Part shown: one piece after another, positions 40,267 through 49,848 of the stretch
How the letters are laid out: each line of letters begins with the position of its first letter
Numbering within the stretch: position 1 is the first letter of the stretch
Assembly: GCF_000764495.1 (NCBI RefSeq)
Contig: NZ_JRLB01000088.1
Coordinates: 1 to 50,722 of the forward strand
Origin: Nitrincola sp. A-D6
GTDB lineage: Bacteria; Pseudomonadota; Gammaproteobacteria; Pseudomonadales; Balneatricaceae
Reading direction: 5' to 3'
Length of the DNA: 50,722 nucleotides
Notes under the pieces: generated by a model
What the model was told of the DNA's origin: nothing
The model's database searches: none
Seen by the model: only the letters and a program-made list of their open reading frames with translations
Position numbers and translations under genes: made by a program

Positions 40267-40284
40267 TAACAGGAGAATAAGATC

Positions 40285-41070
40285 ATGCATGGTGCATTAC
40301 ATGTCGCAAAAACCGGCCTCAGCGCACAGGATACCAATTTACGGGTAATCTCGAATAACCTGGCTAACGTCAGTACCGTCGGGTTCAAAAAAGACCGTGC
40401 GGTGTTTGAAGATCTGCTCTATCAAATCCGCCGTCAACCTGGCGCACAGAATGCCGATGATGCGCAGCTACCTTCAGGGCTGCAGCTGGGCCACGGTGTA
40501 CGTACCGTCAGTACGCAGAAAATGTTTGATACCGGTGATCTGCAGATTACCGATCGTACCTTTGATGTGGCAATTAACGGGCGTGGCTTTTTTCAGGTAT
40601 TGCAACCCAATGGTGATACCGCCTATACCCGTAACGGTCAATTTCATCTAAACGGTGACGGACAAATCGTAACAGCTGAAGGCTATCAGTTAGAGCCCGA
40701 GATAGCCTTGCCGGGTGAAGTGGTGAACTTTAGTGTCGGTGTGGATGGCACAGTGACCGCGGTGATTGCTGGTGATCCTAATCCACAGGTGTTGGGTCAG
40801 ATTGAGCTGGCAGACTTTGTGAATCCGGAAGGTCTGCAGGCCGTAGGTCAGAATCTGTTTATCGAAACCGCCGCCAGTGGACCAGCAAATGTGCTGAATC
40901 CTGGTGAAGAAGGCGTGGGTATTCTTAAGCAGGGGATGCTGGAGGGTTCTAACGTCAATGCGGTGGAAGAATTGGTGAATATGATTACTACGCAGCGCGC
41001 TTATGAAATCAATTCCAAAGTCATATCTACAGCCGATCAGATGCTGTCCTTTGCTACACAGCAGCTTTAA
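40285..41070 (+). CDS. flgG: Flagellar distal rod protein FlgG
   Basis: 261 residues, the normal length. It carries the N motif LRVISNNLANVSTVGFKKDR and the FlgG-specific insert YQIRRQPGAQNADDAQLPSG before LQLGHGVRTV. The C motif is GSNVNAVEELVNMITTQRAY. It builds the distal rod through the P and L rings encoded by the next genes. Confidence 0.96.
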   Translation: MHGALHVAKTGLSAQDTNLRVISNNLANVSTVGFKKDRAVFEDLLYQIRRQPGAQNADDAQLPSGLQLGHGVRTVSTQKMFDTGDLQITDRTFDVAINGRGFFQVLQPNGDTAYTRNGQFHLNGDGQIVTAEGYQLEPEIALPGEVVNFSVGVDGTVTAVIAGDPNPQVLGQIELADFVNPEGLQAVGQNLFIETAASGPANVLNPGEEGVGILKQGMLEGSNVNAVEELVNMITTQRAYEINSKVISTADQMLSFATQQL

Positions 41071-41096
41071 TGAGTCGGGCATAAGAGGTTAGGGTG

Positions 41097-41777
41097 ATGA
41101 AGCGTTTACTGAAACTCTCGATAATAACCGCAGGCGTACTGCTTTTGGCTGGTTGTGTAAATAAAGCGCCCAAGCCGGATAATCCCTACTATGCACCGGT
41201 GCAGATGCCCAGCTTTGAAACGCCCAAACCCATTAATGGCGCGATTTATCATGCCTCATCCAGCCGTGATATTTATAGCGATGGTCGAGCGCATCGGGTA
41301 GGTGATATTATTACTATCAACCTATCTGAAAGTACCCAGTCGTCGAAGCAATCCAAAACCAGTATTGATAAGAGCAGTGATCTGAATTTGCCGGTGCCAA
41401 ATATTATGGGGCAACCCTTAACGCTTGGTGGGCGAGAACTTTCGGCTGGGTTTAGTAGTAAAAACGGCTTTGAAGGTGATTCATCTTCCAATATGCGTAA
41501 TCAGTTGAGCGGCAATATAACCGTCACCGTACAGGAGATTTATCCTAACGGTGTGATGTTGGTGCGTGGAGAAAAATGGCTGACCCTGAATCAGGGTGAT
41601 GAATATATTCGCGTGAGTGGTCTGGTAAGACCTCAGGATATCAATGCCGATAATTCGCTGGATTCAACCCGTCTGGCGGATGCGCGTATTACTTACAGTG
41701 GCACAGGTGCTACGGCCGATGCCAATGTGATGGGTTGGCTGGGCCGTTTCTTTATCAGTGCCCTGATGCCCTTCTAA
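41097..41777 (+). CDS. flgH: Flagellar L-ring lipoprotein FlgH
   Basis: 226 residues. The lipobox LLLAGC ends the signal peptide (MKRLLKLSIITAGVLLLAGC), so the mature protein is lipid-anchored to the outer membrane. RVGDIITINLSESTQSSKQS and VLVRGEKWL-type VMLVRGEKWLTLNQGDEYIR are family signatures. ATG 41097 gives the usual start; GTG 41094 directly before it is also possible. Confidence 0.95.
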   Translation: MKRLLKLSIITAGVLLLAGCVNKAPKPDNPYYAPVQMPSFETPKPINGAIYHASSSRDIYSDGRAHRVGDIITINLSESTQSSKQSKTSIDKSSDLNLPVPNIMGQPLTLGGRELSAGFSSKNGFEGDSSSNMRNQLSGNITVTVQEIYPNGVMLVRGEKWLTLNQGDEYIRVSGLVRPQDINADNSLDSTRLADARITYSGTGATADANVMGWLGRFFISALMPF

Positions 41778-41789
41778 GAGGATAATAAC

Positions 41790-42896
41790 ATGAAGAAAAT
41801 TATACTATTTACGATTATCCTGCTATTCAGCGTTGAGTCAGCGTTGGCGAATATGAATACATCCCGCCTGAAAGACCTGGTCAATGTGTCCGGGGTGCGG
41901 AATAACCAACTGGTGGGCTATGGTCTGGTGGTCGGTCTGGATGGAACCGGCGATAGTCGCGCCAATTTTACCTCACAGACGTTTCGTAATCTGTTGAATA
42001 ATATGGGTGTCGCCATGCCGGCAAACGTCAATCCGCAGTCAAAAAACATTGCGGCCGTGGCGATTCATGCTGATTTACCGCCTTTTGCTAAGCCAGGTCA
42101 GACCATTGATATTACCGTCTCTACAATAGGTGATGCGGGAAGCCTGCGTGGTGGTTCATTATTGATGGCACCGATGAAAGGTGCTGATGGCCAGGTCTAT
42201 GCCATGGCACAGGGTAGCCTCATCGTAGCAGGCTTTGGTGCCGATGGTCGTGATGGCTCACGTATCTCGGTGAATGTACCCAGTGTCGGGCGTATACCCA
42301 ATGGCGCTACCGTGGAGCGTGAAGTAGTCAGTGGCTTCAATCAGGGTGATAGTCTGACACTGAACCTGAAAACACCGGACTTCACTACCGCGCGAACCAT
42401 TTCTGATCAAATCAATGGATTGCTTGGTCCTCAAGTGGCCGCTGCCATGGATTCAACCTCCATACGAGTGCGTGCGCCGCGTGATCCTTCACAACGGGTA
42501 ACCTTTTTGTCTGTATTGGAAAATCTGCAAATCGAGACAGCCGAAGAAACCGCCAAAGTGATTATTAACTCGCGCACCGGCACCATTGTTATCGGTCAGC
42601 ATGTACGTGTATCACCCGTAGCGATTACCCACGGTGGCCTGACAGTATCGATTACAGAAGAGTTTGATGTGGACCAGCCGGATGCGTTGGCAGGTGGCCG
42701 CACAGTGGTGACACCGCGTACCGGTATCGAAATCGATGAAGGTTCCGGGCGTATGTTTGAGTTTGCCCCTGGTGCCTCCTTGCAGGATATTGTCGAAGCA
42801 GTGAATAATGTCGGTGCCGCCCCCGGTGACTTAATGGCAATCCTGGAAGCTCTGAAACAGGCCGGTGCGCTCAGAGCTGAATTAGTGGTGATCTGA
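41790..42896 (+). CDS. flgI: Flagellar P-ring protein FlgI
   Basis: 368 residues with a signal peptide ending [25 protein letters not shown] followed by [13 protein letters not shown] is the conserved FlgI start, and the C-terminal [20 protein letters not shown] then [19 protein letters not shown] is standard. Assembles around the distal rod with help from FlgA. Confidence 0.96.
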   Translation: MKKIILFTIILLFSVESALANMNTSRLKDLVNVSGVRNNQLVGYGLVVGLDGTGDSRANFTSQTFRNLLNNMGVAMPANVNPQSKNIAAVAIHADLPPFAKPGQTIDITVSTIGDAGSLRGGSLLMAPMKGADGQVYAMAQGSLIVAGFGADGRDGSRISVNVPSVGRIPNGATVEREVVSGFNQGDSLTLNLKTPDFTTARTISDQINGLLGPQVAAAMDSTSIRVRAPRDPSQRVTFLSVLENLQIETAEETAKVIINSRTGTIVIGQHVRVSPVAITHGGLTVSITEEFDVDQPDALAGGRTVVTPRTGIEIDEGSGRMFEFAPGASLQDIVEAVNNVGAAPGDLMAILEALKQAGALRAELVVI

Positions 42897-42897
42897 C

Positions 42898-43920
42898 ATG
42901 GTTAATAACAACTCTGCCGTAGCGTCTCAGAATCCGCAGTTCTATACCGAACTGAATCAGCTCAATGATCTGCGCAGACAAGCCAAAACAGACGAGCAGG
43001 GTGCCCTTAAAGAAGTCGCGCAGCAGTTTGAGCAGATCTTCATGAACATGATGCTGAAAAGCATGCGTGATGCTAATGCCGCCTTTGGCGAAGATAACCC
43101 GTTCAACAGTAATAACACTCGCTTCTTCCAGGATATGTATGATCAGCAGATGACGCTGGATCTGGCACAAAAAAGTACCCTGGGGCTGGCTGATGTCATG
43201 GTGCGTCAGCTTAGTCAGCATGCGAATATACCCGCAGACCGCGATAAAGATGAGCAGAATCAGCCTCTCAGTGAAGCTGAGATGCTGTTGAATCGGGCAA
43301 TGAATTCCACTGCCGGTATAGCGGCTTCCGCCGTATTAGGCCAGGCACATACCCAGCAAACACCATCGCAGCGATCAGCGGCCGTGAAGGATGCTGATGA
43401 AGCCAACCGCGTTAGTGCGGTGCAGCCTGAAAATCTACCTACACGCTTTGAGTCGCCACGTGAGTTTGTAGATGCCCTGCTACCACTGGCTGAAGAGATG
43501 GCTGCCGAGCTGGGTGTGGATCCAAAGGTGCTGTTAGCACAGGCTGCACTGGAAACTGGCTGGGGGCGCTTTGTTATCGATGGGAGTAACAACCTGTTTA
43601 ATATCAAAGCTGATAGCCGTTGGGGAGGTGAGCGTGTTTCTGTTTCGACGCTGGAGTACCGCGATGGTGTTGCAGCCAAAGAAATGGCCGCCTTCCGTTC
43701 CTATGATTCTTATGCCGACAGCTTCCGTGATTATGTAAGTTTTCTGCGTACTAATCCGCGCTATCAGCAGGCATTGGAAAATACCGCGGATCCTTCAGCT
43801 TACCTGCGTGAGTTACAAGCTGCCGGCTATGCAACCGATCCGGCCTATGCGCAGAAAATTGAGCAGATTTTCAGTGGAAATATTCTCGCGCAAGCGGGTC
43901 GGGATACTCAAGAAGGCTGA
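42898..43920 (+). CDS. flgJ: Rod cap and peptidoglycan hydrolase FlgJ
   Basis: A 340-residue two-domain protein. The N part is the rod cap (VAQQFEQIFMNMMLKSMRDA). The C part (about 180-335) is a glucosaminidase domain with catalytic Glu in LLAQAALETGWGRFV, then NNLFNIKADSRWGGERV and FRSYDSYADSFRDYVSFL. It opens the cell wall for the growing rod. Starts one base after the flgI stop. Confidence 0.95.
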   Translation: MVNNNSAVASQNPQFYTELNQLNDLRRQAKTDEQGALKEVAQQFEQIFMNMMLKSMRDANAAFGEDNPFNSNNTRFFQDMYDQQMTLDLAQKSTLGLADVMVRQLSQHANIPADRDKDEQNQPLSEAEMLLNRAMNSTAGIAASAVLGQAHTQQTPSQRSAAVKDADEANRVSAVQPENLPTRFESPREFVDALLPLAEEMAAELGVDPKVLLAQAALETGWGRFVIDGSNNLFNIKADSRWGGERVSVSTLEYRDGVAAKEMAAFRSYDSYADSFRDYVSFLRTNPRYQQALENTADPSAYLRELQAAGYATDPAYAQKIEQIFSGNILAQAGRDTQEG

Positions 43921-43934
43921 GCTTCAGCCGATAT
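43908..43934 (+). promoter_or_regulatory. Possible sigma-28 promoter before flgK
   Basis: TCAA, 15 bases, then GCCGATAT (7 of 8 in the -10). It overlaps the flgJ stop and lies 45 bases before flgK, which is often a late class gene pair with flgL. The -35 match is 3 of 4. Confidence 0.5.
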
Positions 43935-43979
43935 AGAATGCAGTAACGTGCTGTAACTACTTACAGCAGGGAGTCATAT

Positions 43980-46027
43980 ATGTCATCGCTATTATCGCTT
44001 GGAGTTCAAGGCGTTCGTGCCAGTCAAGCCGGTTTGAATGTTACGGGTAATAACATATCCAATGTTAACACCCCTGGCTATACACGTCAGATACCCCAGT
44101 TTCAGAGTCTGGAAGGGGGGGGGGTCAAGCAGGAATACTCACAGCGCATCGTCAATCAGTTTATCAATACCAGAGTATGGGCGGACAGTTCACGTTTCTG
44201 AGACTGCCAAGCATTCGAAGGACTGGCAAACCAACTTGATAATACCCTGGCCAGCGAAAGCAGCAGTTTGGCAATCAAATTAGATGATTACTTTGGCGCA
44301 CTTCAGGCCGCTAACGATGATCCGACGTCTGTTACCAGCCGTGAGTTGCTGGTGGCTGAGAGTGAAGCCACAACACGACGGTTCAGGGACCTTTATGGGC
44401 GCATAGATGAACAAAACCAGACCGTTAATACCCGCATTCGTGAGCTGACCGAAGAGATCAATACCCAATCTAAAAATATAGCAGAACTCAATGATCGTAT
44501 TCGTATCGCACAGGCGGGTGGAAAGGAGTCCTTTGAGTTGCTGGATCAGCGTGACCAGGCCATAAAGGATCTATCTGAATTAATTGATATCCAGGTGATT
44601 GATCAAGCGACAGGTGAAAGCACAGTCTTTACCGCTAACGGACAGCCATTGGTTGTGGGCCAGTCAGCCAATATGATGGTTGCGACACCTGGGAAACTGG
44701 ACGGCTCTCAGTTGGAAGTCAGTTTGTTGATTGCTGGCCGTGAAAATAATATTACCAATATTGTTAGCGGTGGAGAACTGGGTGGAGTACTGGAATACCG
44801 TAAGGAAATACTCAATAAAAGCCTGGATGAGTTAGGGCGTGTTGCACTGGTCTTTGCTGACACTATGAATAGTCAGCATGCACTTGGGATGGATCTGGAT
44901 GGCAACATGGGACAGAAGCTGTTCCGTGATATTAACGATTCCGTTCTGATGAACTCTCGCTTTCAGTCCGAGTTCACCCAGGGGAGTGTGCGCATCACTG
45001 ATACCAGTCTGTTACAGGCCTCTGACTATGATTTGGTATTCACTTCTGAGACTGATTTTCGACTCACTCGCTTGTCAGATGGCAAGACCTGGACACAAAG
45101 TGCGTTTGATACTACGCCAGCTTCGGCAAGTGATGTGAATGGTGAAATGCAGCTCTGGTTTGACCCGGCTGCTGGCGACATGGCTTTGCAAATCGATGGT
45201 ATGCGCATCAATGCCGATAAAAACAGCCCCTTCTCTATCAATGAACGTTTTCTGATGCAACCAACACGTACCGCGGCCGATGATGTACGTGTCGATATCA
45301 GTAATGGTCGGCAATTGGCACTGGCTTCTCCTGTGAGTATTGCTCAGGATCCGGATAACCTGGGAACAGGTAGTGCGTTGGTACGGGTTTCAGAAGTGGT
45401 ACCCGCACAAACCAGCCCGCTGGATGCGCTGGGAAATCTATTACCCGATGGTGATCATTCTATCGAGGTGATCAAAACAGCCACGGGTTACGATGTTAAT
45501 TTACTGGATGCTGGTGGCACCCCGGTTTTGCCGTCTGATTTGACTGTCACAGCAGATCCTGCCAACCCTAATCAGCTGATTATCCGCAATAATGATGCAA
45601 ACCTGCCTGGAGAAATTCGTGTAGATGTTAGTGGTGTACCTCAGGATGGAGATAGCTTCACTATTAACTACAATTTTGATGTTGATAGTGTAACCGGTGA
45701 TATTTCCAATATTGGTGTGTCAGATAACCGCAATGGTATTTTGCTGGCGGATCTGACCAAGCAAAAAACTTCACTGGAAGGTACGTATCAGGAAACTTAT
45801 GGCCGTTTGGTCGAGCGCGTGGGTATCACCACAAAGATTGCACAAATGGACGCGAAAGCCTCTCAGGCTGTGCTGCAGAACACCATCAACCAGCGTGAAG
45901 AGATCAGTGGTGTTAACCTGGATGAAGAGGCCGTCAAATTGATCCAGTTCCAACAAGCCTATCAGCGGCCGCGCAGTTAATCAGTGCATCGCAGCGAACA
46001 TTTGAAGCGCTGATCAATGCCGTATAA
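43980..46027 (+). CDS. flgK: Hook-filament junction protein FlgK (broken reading frame)
   Basis: The first hook-filament junction protein. N-terminal LSLGVQGVRASQAGLNVTGN with NISNVNTPGYTRQIPQF is conserved. The frame meets TGA at 44199, yet reopens in the same frame (ANQLDNTLASESSSLAIKLD). The local sequence fits FlgK only if about three bases are missing between 44194 and 44214 (repair gives an ETAKQFEGLANQLD-like reading). A second break lies at 45965 (GG read as G). Repair there gives FQQAYQAAAQLISASQRTFE and ALINAV with TAA at 46025-46027, the normal FlgK end. Full length would be about 683 residues. The middle has FlgK D2/D3 domain sequence. Given flagellar gene completeness, sequencing error is the likely cause. 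Confidence 0.88.
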
Positions 46028-46039
46028 GGGAGACAAATC

Positions 46040-46939
46040 ATGAGACTCTCAACACAACAGTTTTTCATGCAAAACCTGAGTAATGTGCAGCAAAGCAATG
46101 CTCAGATTTTTAAGTACCAGCAGCAGATGTCAACAGGGAAAAAGCTGTCGAAGCCATCTGATGATCCGCTGGCGGCTACGCAGATCAATAAGTTTGAGCG
46201 GGCTATCGCCAGAAATGAGGTGTTTTCACGTAATGTTGATGTCTCTGAGCGGCGCCTGAAACAGGAAGAGACAACTCTGACTTTGATTACTGAATCGACT
46301 CTGCGTATAAAGGATCTGGCAATACAGGCGAATAATGGCAGCTTGTCCCCTGCTGATCAGCGTATTATTGCCGAAGAGCTAAAGCAGTTAATGGGCCAGC
46401 TTGCTGGGGCGGTCAATACCCAGGATGCACAGGGTGAATACCTGTTCTCTGGATTTAAGGGTCAAACACAGCCTTACCAGCTTAATGCGAGTGATGATTA
46501 TGTTTATCGGGGCGACAGTGGTCAGCGCTTCCTCGATGTAGGTGAAAACACCAGCGTTGCAGCAACGGACCCGGGTGGTAGTATTTTCGGAACCGGGGAC
46601 GATAATTTACTTAATGCCGTAAAAGAAATGGCTGCCATTCTTGATGATCCTAACACTGATATGAATGCATTTAATGCCGAGGTAGACAGGGTTGATCAGT
46701 TTTTTGAGCAAACGATTACAACCCGGTCACAAATTGGTGCACGCTTAAAAGTGCTGGAAGATCAACGGGAGCAGCTTGCCGACATTAAGTTGTTTACCAA
46801 GAATACCTTATCCAGCTTCCAGGATACTGACTATTATGAAGCAACCAGCAAATTGATGCTGGAACAGAATGCGCTGCAAGCCACCTATGCGACCTTTGGC
46901 AAGATACAGCAACTGACATTATTTAACTTCGTTAGCTGA
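46040..46939 (+). CDS. flgL: Hook-filament junction protein FlgL
   Basis: 299 residues. MRLSTQQFFMQNLSNVQQSN and MSTGKKLSKPSDDPLAATQI form the flagellin-like N domain; LMLEQNALQATYATFGKIQQ with LTLFNFVS the C domain. GEYLFSGFKGQTQPY is a family landmark. Starts 12 bases after the repaired flgK stop. Confidence 0.94.
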   Translation: MRLSTQQFFMQNLSNVQQSNAQIFKYQQQMSTGKKLSKPSDDPLAATQINKFERAIARNEVFSRNVDVSERRLKQEETTLTLITESTLRIKDLAIQANNGSLSPADQRIIAEELKQLMGQLAGAVNTQDAQGEYLFSGFKGQTQPYQLNASDDYVYRGDSGQRFLDVGENTSVAATDPGGSIFGTGDDNLLNAVKEMAAILDDPNTDMNAFNAEVDRVDQFFEQTITTRSQIGARLKVLEDQREQLADIKLFTKNTLSSFQDTDYYEATSKLMLEQNALQATYATFGKIQQLTLFNFVS

Positions 46940-46949
46940 GTTGTAGCCT

Positions 46950-47249
46950 ATGAAAGAGGAAGATTTACAGCGTTTAGCAAGCATACAGTCTGAGCAGTTT
47001 GCTGCTTTGGCCGAGCAGCGTATTGATGATCTGCAGGCGTTGGAAGCTGAGAAAACAGCTTTACTGCAAGCTTTAAAGGATGTTAAGTCATTGAGGGCAT
47101 CAGAGCGTGAGCAACTTGAGTCTATACTTAAACAGCAACATCATCTTGAAACTCTGTGTGCGGATATTCGTGATGAACTCAGTGAGCGCATGAAATCACA
47201 GCTACAGAAAGATAAAGCAGTTAAGGCTTACGAGGAAACTGGCTTTTAG
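46950..47249 (+). CDS. Small coiled-coil protein in flagellar operon (FliT/FlgN-like?)
   Basis: A 99-residue, highly charged, fully helical protein with heptads of Leu (LQALEAEKTALLQALKDV, LESILKQQHHLETLCADI). No signal or membrane segment. Size, charge and position ten bases after flgL suggest an export chaperone or accessory protein like FliT or FlgN, but no clear family motif is visible. The C terminus KAVKAYEETGF is distinctive. flgN itself is at 32015, so this would be a second chaperone. Confidence is for it being a gene. Confidence 0.72.
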   Translation: MKEEDLQRLASIQSEQFAALAEQRIDDLQALEAEKTALLQALKDVKSLRASEREQLESILKQQHHLETLCADIRDELSERMKSQLQKDKAVKAYEETGF

Positions 47250-47294
47250 CAGCCAGGTTTTCAGATAATACCGGCAAAGTGTGACAACTTTTGC

Positions 47295-47321
47295 TAAAGT
47301 TATAGTGAACATAGCCGATAA
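47295..47321 (+). promoter_or_regulatory. Sigma-28 promoter of flaG-fliD
   Basis: TAAA, 15 bases, then GCCGATAA: perfect 12 of 12 consensus match. It lies 70 bases before flaG, in the 141-base gap after the coiled-coil gene. Confidence 0.88.
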
Positions 47322-47390
47322 CTGTGATTAGAGTCTATGAATAATTCATGCCGGAGCTGGATAGAGGCCCCGTGTTAGAGGGAGTTTATC

Positions 47391-47810
47391 ATGTCAATCG
47401 ATACCAGTATTAACACCGGTAGCCTGGATCGTTCAGCTAACCAGAGTCAGGCTGCAGACATAGGGCTGCGGAACCAGCGTCAGGCTGGGCAAATTGAAGC
47501 TCGTGCGGTTGAGCCTGCTCGACAGTCAGGTGAGTCTCGTCGTATGGATCCCGAGCGAGAAGCGCAAGCCGTTCAGGAAGCCGCTGATCAGATTGGTGAG
47601 TTCCTGAATGTTATTAATAGTGACCTGAATATTTCAGTCGATCGCGATGTCAATCAAACCGTAGTCAAAGTCATCAATCGCACAAATGATGAAGTGATCA
47701 GGCAGATTCCATCTGAAGAGGTGCTTGCGCTGATGCGGCGTATGAGTGAGATCGCAAATCAAACATCAACCGGTAATGCATCTGGTATGTTGCTGTCAGA
47801 TCAGGCATGA
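47391..47810 (+). CDS. flaG: Flagellar protein FlaG
   Basis: 139 residues. The disordered N part is rich in Gln, Ala and Arg. The conserved FlaG domain reads INSDLNISVDRDVNQTVVKV followed by INRTNDEVIRQIPSEEVLAL. In polar flagellates FlaG influences filament length. It is followed by fliD after 32 bases, an arrangement shared with Pseudomonas and Vibrio. Confidence 0.9.
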   Translation: MSIDTSINTGSLDRSANQSQAADIGLRNQRQAGQIEARAVEPARQSGESRRMDPEREAQAVQEAADQIGEFLNVINSDLNISVDRDVNQTVVKVINRTNDEVIRQIPSEEVLALMRRMSEIANQTSTGNASGMLLSDQA

Positions 47811-47842
47811 ACTGGCTACACAAACTCTAAAGGAGGTTTACA

Positions 47843-49225
47843 ATGTCAGGTATTTCATTTACAGGTGTAGGGTCTGGTATTGACACTAAAACCATTGTAA
47901 ACGCTCTAGTGTCAGCAGAAATTGATCCGCAGCGCGCTCAGCTCTCTACACGTAAAACGACACTGGATGCTCAACTATCCAGTTTTGGACGTGTTAAAAG
48001 TGCGCTGAATGAATTCCAGTCAGTTCTTGATAATCTTAAGTCGCCTGAAAAATTCCAGGTTCGTTCAACCGCTGTGGGTGATGAAAGCCGCTTTACCGCC
48101 ACATCGCAATCAAGTGCACAGCCAGGTGAATACCAGATATCTGTAGAGAATTTGGCCAAATCACAGCGATTGATGACAGCCAATGGTGCATTTGCTGACA
48201 GCAGTGCCGAGGTTGGTAGTGGAACACTGACGATCAGTACTGGCGGTGCCTATGATCCAGGCCTGGAAAATGGCTTCACAGTGGATATTGATCCATCCGC
48301 AGCAACATTGGATGATATCCGTAAAGCCATTAATAATGCCGAAGGCAATGATAGTGTAACAGCCAGCATTGTTAATGTAGATGATGGTGTTGGTGGGACC
48401 CAGGCCCGTTTGATTCTTACAGCGAAAGAAACAGGCATTGCTAATGAATTAACCATTGCCGTTTCACCAGATAGTGATCCAGGCTTGTCAGCCTTGGCAT
48501 CCGGTAACCTTGAAGTGTCCAGAGCAGCGGAAGATGCAGTCATCAAGGTTAATGGTTTGACAGCTACCCGATCAACTAATGAAATAAGTGATGTCATTCA
48601 GGGTGTTACCCTGAATTTGAAATCTGAAGAAATTGGTGAAGAAGTCAACCTGACTATCGGAACTGACAATGCAGCCGTTGAAAAAAACGTGCAAAGCTTT
48701 GTTGATGCGTATAACAAGCTTCAGGGAGTGCTTAGGGATATCGCTGGTAAAGATAACAGTGGCCTTCGCGGTGATTCTACTCTGCGCATGTTGAGCACCC
48801 AGATTAGATCATTGACAGCGACAGAAGTTGATGGTGCAAAACCTGAATCTATGATTTTGGCCCAAGTGGGTGTCAGTATAGATAAAGATGGTAAAATGAG
48901 TCTGAATAAAGAGGCACTAAATGAGCGTCTGAATCAGGACTTCGCCAGTGTTTCGACGCTGTTCAGCAGTGAATCTGGCATAGCTTCACGACTGAGTGAT
49001 TATGTGAAGCCCTACACGCAAGCGGGTGGTCTATTAGAGAATCGTACCAAAGGGGTGAACTCCAGGTTGGAAAACTTGACTGATCGTGAGTTACGCCTGG
49101 ATATGCGTGAGGAAAACCTCTTTAACCGTTTATCGCGTCAGTATAATGCCATGGACAGTATGGTGGCACAAATGAATAGTAATGGTGCTTTTTTGACGGC
49201 ACAACTAAGTGCACTACAGTACTGA
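47843..49225 (+). CDS. fliD: Flagellar filament cap protein FliD
   Basis: 460 residues, typical of HAP2. N-terminal FTGVGSGIDTKTIVNALVSA and the C-terminal DMREENLFNRLSRQYNAMDS with MVAQMNSNGAFLTAQLSALQ are conserved; the middle has FliD repeats and IKVNGLTATRSTNEISDVIQ with GVTLNL. The pentameric cap directs flagellin folding at the tip. AAAGGAGG is a strong ribosome site. A terminator follows. Confidence 0.95.
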   Translation: MSGISFTGVGSGIDTKTIVNALVSAEIDPQRAQLSTRKTTLDAQLSSFGRVKSALNEFQSVLDNLKSPEKFQVRSTAVGDESRFTATSQSSAQPGEYQISVENLAKSQRLMTANGAFADSSAEVGSGTLTISTGGAYDPGLENGFTVDIDPSAATLDDIRKAINNAEGNDSVTASIVNVDDGVGGTQARLILTAKETGIANELTIAVSPDSDPGLSALASGNLEVSRAAEDAVIKVNGLTATRSTNEISDVIQGVTLNLKSEEIGEEVNLTIGTDNAAVEKNVQSFVDAYNKLQGVLRDIAGKDNSGLRGDSTLRMLSTQIRSLTATEVDGAKPESMILAQVGVSIDKDGKMSLNKEALNERLNQDFASVSTLFSSESGIASRLSDYVKPYTQAGGLLENRTKGVNSRLENLTDRELRLDMREENLFNRLSRQYNAMDSMVAQMNSNGAFLTAQLSALQY

Positions 49226-49250
49226 TATGATTTGAGCTGGGTGTCGCAGG

Positions 49251-49274
49251 GGAGGCCTTAGGGTCTCCTTTTTT
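49251..49274 (+). terminator. Rho-independent terminator after fliD
   Basis: GGAGGCC-TTAG-GGTCTCC forms a 7-bp stem with one G-T pair, followed by six or more T. It separates flaG-fliD from fliS. Confidence 0.75.
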
Positions 49275-49341
49275 ATTAGTGAGTTATTAAACGTGCATCA
49301 GCTCATAATGCTGCTTAGATTATCGAAATGAGATTAATGAA

Positions 49342-49755
49342 ATGAATAAAGGTATAGGGCAATACAAGAAAATTGGTGTAGAAACCGCCTTGGTTAATGC
49401 AACGCCACACCGTTTGATTCAGATGCTATATGAGGGTGCATTAACGAACCTGGCTAATGCAAAAGGGGCTATAACCAATAATCAGATTGGTTTGTTGTCT
49501 GAGAGCATTAAAAAAACCTCCAATATACTAGTGGGACTTGAAGAGGGGTTAGACCTGGAGAGAGGCGGCGATATAGCAGCAAATCTCCAAGCGCTCTACA
49601 GTTACATGCAAGCTGAGCTTTTGGCTGCCCAGGCTAGTAAAAGTGAAGCAAAAATAGAGGCGTTAATCAGTATTATTGTTGATCTGAAACTGGGCTGGGA
49701 TGCCATAGAGCCAGGTAAACAAAGTGGGAATGAAGAAAAAGCAGACGAAAGTTAA
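49342..49755 (+). CDS. fliS: Flagellin chaperone FliS
   Basis: 137 residues, four-helix chaperone. YKKIGVETALVNATPHRLIQ with MLYEGALTNLANAKGAI is the FliS signature region, and KTSNILVGLEEGLDLERGGD with LQALYSYMQAELLAAQAS the rest. It binds the C terminus of flagellin before export. It lies after the fliD terminator and directly before fliC; the more common order is fliC-flaG-fliD-fliS. Confidence 0.93.
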   Translation: MNKGIGQYKKIGVETALVNATPHRLIQMLYEGALTNLANAKGAITNNQIGLLSESIKKTSNILVGLEEGLDLERGGDIAANLQALYSYMQAELLAAQASKSEAKIEALISIIVDLKLGWDAIEPGKQSGNEEKADES

Positions 49756-49764
49756 AAAAACTGC

Positions 49765-49791
49765 TCAAGCGATTACGAATGTGGCCGATAA
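49765..49791 (+). promoter_or_regulatory. Sigma-28 promoter of fliC
   Basis: TCAA, 15 bases, then a perfect GCCGATAA; 58 bases before the flagellin start. Confidence 0.8.
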
Positions 49792-49848
49792 CTTAATCAC
49801 AAGAGACAAATTCTACGCAAATTAAAGCGTAACTGAGGAGATAAGACC

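Noticed and set aside
44199..44201. In-frame TGA in flgK as a selenocysteine codon
   Set aside because: FlgK is not a selenoprotein family, the following residues do not fit FlgK without indels, and many other breaks show the same deletion pattern.
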